Positions 58,936 through 64,000 of a stretch of DNA of 64,000 nucleotides are shown here, piece after piece. Source of the stretch: Spisula solida (lineage: Eukaryota > Mollusca > Bivalvia > Venerida > Mactridae); contig OX365949.1 of the NCBI GenBank assembly GCA_947247005.1, forward strand, positions 20,899,130-20,963,129, read 5' to 3'. Position numbers and translations under genes: made by a program. The notes beneath the pieces are model-generated. The model was not told the DNA's origin. It saw nothing but the letters and a program-made list of their open reading frames with translations, and did not search any database. Each line of letters begins with the position of its first letter. Within the stretch, counting starts at the first letter, position 1.

Positions 58936-60217
58936 TATATTGGTGGCATGGAGATGTCACATTTGTGATTGTTCGTTATTTGCTTGACAATCGATGTGTG
59001 TAATATCAAAAATGTAAATATCGATGTACGTCCGACAAACTGTTACTGCTATCTCAAGATTGGAAATTGTACTTCATCACTCGGTGATGCGATATTCTTA
59101 CGATATTCTCGCAATATTCTCGAGATATTCTCACGATATTTTTGCCTATGTGTGTCTCCAGTTTCTTCGAATACGTTAAACATATGATCGGGTTTATTCG
59201 GGTGTCCTTTGTGATGTTTGTATAAATACGGACGGGAGTACATGTTCACCATACGTTACATGTTATATTTAGAGCTACTGGAAGTTCTTTCAGAGTTAGT
59301 CAATTGCAGTCATTCCGAACATTTGATGTCAATGACATATTTCAATGCATAGTTCTTACCAACCGATGTAGGTCTTGGATCTAGGTACACACGTGTGCTT
59401 ACAATGCGTTATATCTACATACTAGTAAATAGTTTGCGTCTTTGCGTTTGTTTATCACATGTTTGACATGATAAGGAATTACATGATGTAGTTTGGAAAA
59501 GTTAAACTTCAAGTTTCTGAAGATTCTGTTTACGCTGAACAACAGTGCTTATCTATAGTTTTGTATATTGTACTATCTGCATTATATCATGGCAATCAGC
59601 TCCATTAGGAATAACTTGTTTGTGCTTGTTTTCCAATGTTGACAAATTTTGTCTTAAATGTGTAGGCTTAGTGATGTCAAAGTCACGCGGTATTGCTACA
59701 CTGTAAATACTTAACTCAAAAGACACATGAAAAAGTTTGCCTGATCCGTTGTTCAACTACAACTTTTAAAAGAATAGTCGACTGTAAATATGAAAGGCGC
59801 GATTGTCAAGATATCTACTATAGGTGAATGAACGATTTGAGGGACGATGAGCCGACGGAATTACTGGACTTTGTCATGATACGCGAAAAAATACAGGGTC
59901 ATATTTACGCAATACATATTATGTGACACATCAACTTAGAATTCCAACATACAGGAAAGTATTTCATTCCAACTTTGCTTAATTTATGTGAGTGTATGCG
60001 AGTGTATGAGCCATATGCGATAAATAAGTAGACATGTTTTGCTGGGAGGCGTGTTCAGGTCCAAAGAATCTACGTACTGACTGCTCGTAGTGTAAGCATG
60101 TGTATATATTGCTAGATTTGAATGTGTCAATATACATGTATTTCACTGTTTCAATGCTTTTGGTGAAATTACACTTCACGACAGATTTTTATTTACATGT
60201 ATTTTACATTTGATGTA

Positions 60218-60390
60218 CTTCGCATTTCACCCGCGTTATGTCCGACAACATAACGACATAAAACCTAGAAAATGTGGTCCTAGCGTTACGAATTAAAGAT
60301 AACCTTTAACAAACACCTGTTCTTTGCATGTCATTGTTTTTGTCGGTTTTTTGTATAAGATAATGTCTTGATGAAATATTACTATTAATA
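60218..60390. other. ~175-bp segment B-only block, TA at both edges
   Basis: Segment A reads GATGTAAGGTGAAT (about 36400-36413); B has this extra block between TA at 60216-60217 and 60391-60392. No inverted ends are seen, so a gain in B or a loss in A are both possible. Confidence 0.5.
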
Positions 60391-60739
60391 TAAGGTGAAT
60401 GCATTACGATTCACACGTGTTAAATTCACTTATCTCATTAAATAGGTTTTACCAATTTTCTATAACATTGCTAATTACGGTATATAATAGTTATCAGTCG
60501 ACTTGAGACTCTATGATCTAGTAGTGAAATGAACAGTCGGTCAAACGGACGCATATCTGAAAATTGACTTTAACAAGGTACTTTACTTTAGAATACAATG
60601 CATAACATGTACATAACTGTACTTTTGCAACATGAATATATAAACGAATATGTTTACTAGTCTTACCTGACACCAATACAAAATACACATTCGGATAGTT
60701 ATTACCATAAAATATTTTTATTTATGATTTAATCGGAGA

Positions 60740-61040
60740 TCTAGTTGTCAAATCACACACATCGGTTACAGGAAATATACGGTTTCGGTCCTTGGGCGCG
60801 ACATACCGTCGTTAAGACATGGTACTTAAACAGGTCCCTTCGTATAAGGTTCCAAGACTGATCGGGCAAGTGTCGAATAATTTGACAGGGTACTCTCCAT
60901 ATGGCGTACACTATTGTTGATGGGAATTTATTCCCAACATAATGTATTATTACCCCTAACCGTTTTCGTAATGTTATTTTCCCATAGGCAAACAAGGAAC
61001 ATTTTAAAGTAACGTCCATGGTACCACGTGACTGAACATT
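60740..61040. mobile_element. ~300-bp segment B-only block with SINE-like piece
   Basis: Replaces the left flank and half of the hairpin MITE seen at 36771-36871. TTGGGCGCGACATACCGTCG with AAGACATGGTACT resembles the SINE family 1 body at 20355-20405. A minus-strand open frame (60753-61052) covers it without recognisable domain. Confidence 0.45.
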
Positions 61041-62233
61041 TTTTACTATCACAGTATTTTCTTCGCCTCGAGTGATATAACTATTCTCGGGTGGTATTAT
61101 TTACTATCACCCTCCAAGCCATGTGTTATTTATATAATATCGACCATTTACTTATTTCTCTCCTTCGTCCCCACTGAAACATAGGGCTGCGATGGTATCA
61201 TCTCACTTAGATTATGTATAGACATTCTATGTGCTTCTCCCAAAGATATTTCCACCTCTGATAGTCCGGTCACCAAAGCTCTGTATCATGTTGTCTTCGA
61301 CCTATAATGTTATCTCCCAGTTTATTAGTATAATTACAATTTTGCTCACATTTCGACTCATTCTCAGTTTTCGATATAGTGCTCTAATGCTTCTTTTTTA
61401 TACATAATTATTGTGTAATTGTATAATAGTTTCTTTTTCTTTGTATACTGATGTTTTCAAAGGTCATGTGACCTTTTGAATTTGAATTTTACTTCTACTA
61501 TCACCGCCTTCGCGAAAGTCGACCGAAATGACCGATATATGAACTTATTATTTTTAGTATAACTGTTTATGTAAAGTAACCGAGTAACTTGTACATTGTA
61601 AAATAACCTTGATTTGTTACTTATATCATATCATTGCCTTAGAGGAATAAGGTCGTAAGTGCAAAAATACCATTTTGAGAAAATTATAAAAAAACTTGTC
61701 TGAAAACTTTTCTCTCTATATATAAAGGGAAAAACAAGCTTTTCTACTTTTGTTTGGTCTGATTTTCGTGAATATAGGTTAATAAGATATATTTATGAAA
61801 ATATCTTTTCAGGTCGTGTAAGTACTTACAACCTTATTATACTAAGGCAAGGACATATGGAATATAAAGATAAAATTTAATAATAATGTAATAATGTACC
61901 GCTAACATCGCCAGATATTTACCTTTTTTCATATGTTAAATCACTGAAACAGCAACCAGTCGCTGATATATTTGTGTGGTGGGGTGTGTCACGATACTGT
62001 GGGAAGGGAGACCACTGCTGCGTGGCATCTTGTCGCTTTTTTCAAACGGTGCATGACAGCGCAAAGCTCTACTCAGAAACTGGAGTAAGTTCTACTCGGA
62101 AACTGGAGTTTCCATTTATACTAGTCAGTTAAACTTAAATAGCCTACAAGAGATGATGTGTGTTTGATAACTTGTATTATATAACTGCCAATCGACAGTA
62201 AGTATTTATGTTACGAATGTAATTGACATAAAA

Positions 62234-62518
62234 ATGTTTCTTATTGCAACTGTGTTCCTTTACGCCGTTCTTTCCCAAGTCATTTACAGTAAATTAATCA
62301 TGTTCTTTAACAACAGAACAATTGGTTTGCACGTGCAAATTGTGTATTCCTATATGTGCCTTTCGTTCATTGGCGTTTCTGTTGAGAGCCGCCTGCACTG
62401 TCCGAGGTGTAATTATCTTAATCAAGCTTACAGTCTCAACATGGAAACTTCCAAAGCGAGTGGTTGCCTAGTCTGCATAATGTATGTTAGTATTATATGT
62501 ATAAGACAGCGTTTGTAG
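62234..62518 (+). pseudogene. Short cysteine-bearing open frame, disrupted in segment A
   Basis: A 94-codon open stretch with a hydrophobic start (MFLIATVFLYAVLSQVIYS), then a second hydrophobic part and a CPxC ... GCLVC pair of cysteine couples. The counterpart in segment A (about 37950-38257) has a stop and small indels in the first half but keeps CPIC ... GCLVC. This might be a fossil exon or chance. Family not recognised. Confidence 0.25.
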
Positions 62519-63273
62519 CTACCCGCCTTTGTGTGAAATAGTGTATCTTTTCGTCTCAAATATTATCATCAAAGCTGAAACCCGAAGAGCTAAGAGTGAT
62601 CTAGGTCAAAATACAAACACAGTCAGTGACTGAATATGATTTAGTCTGTAGCATTTCCTTTTCTGCATCAGCGATCACTTGTTTCGACAATAGACAAGCA
62701 TTGTAGAAAATGTGGACTTCGTCCAGAGATCGGGGATCTAAACCTCAATGTGGTAGTGGTATGATCTTTCTTGAGACTTTAGAAGATAATGCATCGAACG
62801 TCACGTCGTGTCGGACTTCTCGGAGGACTTTAGTATTAGTGTGTAAACTTTATCCTCTACAATAGGAAACCTACATGGGCAACGTCCCCCCGCCCCCGAA
62901 AGACTCTAGTCACTTTAGTATTTTCGGGAGATAATGCACGATACAGAAGATGCACTTGTTCCGGAAGCATACCTAATAGTCCTTTATGTGTTTGAAGTAA
63001 AACATCATAATCAGGACCTCGGTTTTAAATTTCTGATTTGAAAAATTGTTAATAAGGTTTGATACTTTAGTTGGGAATCACTAAACACATTTCTGTTTTT
63101 ATCAGGCTGGAGACGGGATCGAACCTTCGAATCAGCAGTCTGTGGCTCTCACTTATGCACCACTTGTCCACTATTTCTGAAAGTGCAAAAATAATTTTTT
63201 TCTGTAGTTTGTGTTAATACCGTAAGAAAGACGAACTTATTTCCCTTATGTGTTTATTTTCCATTCAAATAAT

Positions 63274-64000
63274 CACTTACTAGAGATTTATTGCATGCTG
63301 ATCAATGGTGTAAACTTAATCAAACGGCCATTAATTCTGAAAATTATAACAAGTAAACGTAATAAACATCCTATTGTTGGATCCAATCTCAACATTCCTT
63401 TTCATGATAATTCAATTGAAATTACTTCAACAGCAAAGTTATTAGGTATCACAATTAATGATAGCCTATCATGGGCAGACAGTATCAATAATGTGATAAA
63501 GAAATGTAATTCCTATTTATACCTCTTATCTAGAATTAAATATTTTCTTTCCATTGAAACCCGGAAGCGCTTTTATAACGCATATATTCTTCCACATTTT
63601 GACTTTTGCTGTGTTGTATGGGGAAATTGTACTAGCAGTCTTGAAGATAAACTTATAAAATTTCAGAAAAGAGCAGATAGAGTAATTCTCGATTGTAATT
63701 ATTCATCTCCTTCAACTATTCTATTTACAAAACTCAAATGGATGACATTTTATGAACGCGTTATTTATCAGAAAGCTATTCAAATTTACAAAACTCTCAG
63801 AGGAGATGCACCAGACTTAAATCTGCATTTAAATATACTGCAGATATTCATTTACGACTGTTACGTTCATCTCCTACATACCAATTATATCCAAAACCCA
63901 ATTCCGAGTTATTTCGCCACACTTTTGCTTTCTCTGGTACCTCAATAAGGAATTCTATTCCTCATAATATCAAAAATTCTTCTTCTGTACTTTATATCTA
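63274..64000 (+). pseudogene. Non-LTR retrotransposon reverse-transcriptase fragment
   Basis: The frame from about 63290 holds the C-terminal (thumb) part of a jockey-like RT: LLGITINDSLSW, YLYLLSRIKYFLS, FYNAYILPHFDFCCVVWGNC and KFQKRADRVIL are hallmark blocks that follow the catalytic palm, which is missing. Near 63820 a one-base shift moves the frame. It continues as SAFKYTADIHLRLLRS and ELFRHTFAFSG and is still open at the window end. The 5' truncation is usual for LINE-type insertions made by target-primed reverse transcription. It cannot make active enzyme. It starts exactly where segment B homology stops. Confidence 0.85.

Larger units (their letters stand above)
44523..63272 (+). other. 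Segment B of the tandem segmental duplication
   Basis: Second copy of 19441-39015, collinear with it. Homology starts near ACATTGCATAAAGCCATT (44560) with its edge at about 44523 and ends near TTCAAAT (63272), where a retrotransposon fragment begins. All three coding exons are intact. Unlisted stretches hold introns and AT-rich sequence matching segment A, including repeat counterparts at 45549-45630, 46475-46730, 47868-48022, 48440-48685, 53226-53405 and 55803-55890. Confidence 0.9.

Overview
This window is eukaryotic. Base composition is AT-rich, genes are sparse and split by long introns with GT/AG borders, and most of the DNA is repeats and mobile-element debris. tRNA-derived SINEs, an element starting AGCTCACCTG and ending CCTCTTGTT, and many small fold-back elements resemble repeats common in bivalve molluscs. 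Bivalve is my best guess from general resemblance; no species can be named.

Bases 1-19440 form one very large inverted-repeat (fold-back) structure. A left arm (1-2297, open at the window edge) is mirrored by a right arm (13661-19440). Both arms carry, in mirror order, an AT-rich array of about 49 bp, a GC-rich 140-bp tandem repeat, a 213-bp tandem repeat and a small AT-rich array. On the right the 49-bp array is about 3.9 kb long. The core (2298-13660) holds further inverted repeats nested inside one another: a CGTACG-rich pair (about 2305-2510 and 7330-7530), then a pair built of about 171-bp monomers (about 2600-3440 and 6240-6920) around a degenerate 42-bp minisatellite. The rest of the core has 22-bp, 57-bp and 250-bp tandem repeats, SINE scraps and one coding fossil. 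No transposase was seen.

Bases 19441-39015 (segment A) and 44523-63272 (segment B) are two diverged copies of one segment, a tandem duplication of about 25 kb. Each copy carries the same three exons of an unrecognised single-pass membrane protein: an LDL-receptor class A exon, a transmembrane exon and a 3'-terminal cytoplasmic exon. All are phase 1, open, and have canonical splice sites in both copies. Any 5' exons with the signal peptide were not found. Comparing A with B exposes filled and empty sites of later insertions: a 1476-bp element in A that fits a Helentron-type insertion, a 265-bp hairpin MITE in A, an 897-bp TTAA-flanked element in B, and several less clear indels.

The spacer 39016-44522 holds a TA-flanked 838-bp element with near-perfect 26-bp ends and an unexplained open frame on the minus strand. 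After segment B the window ends in a 5'-truncated, frameshifted non-LTR retrotransposon reverse-transcriptase fragment. The best candidates for something undescribed are the nested fold-back element and the duplicated LDLa receptor-like gene.
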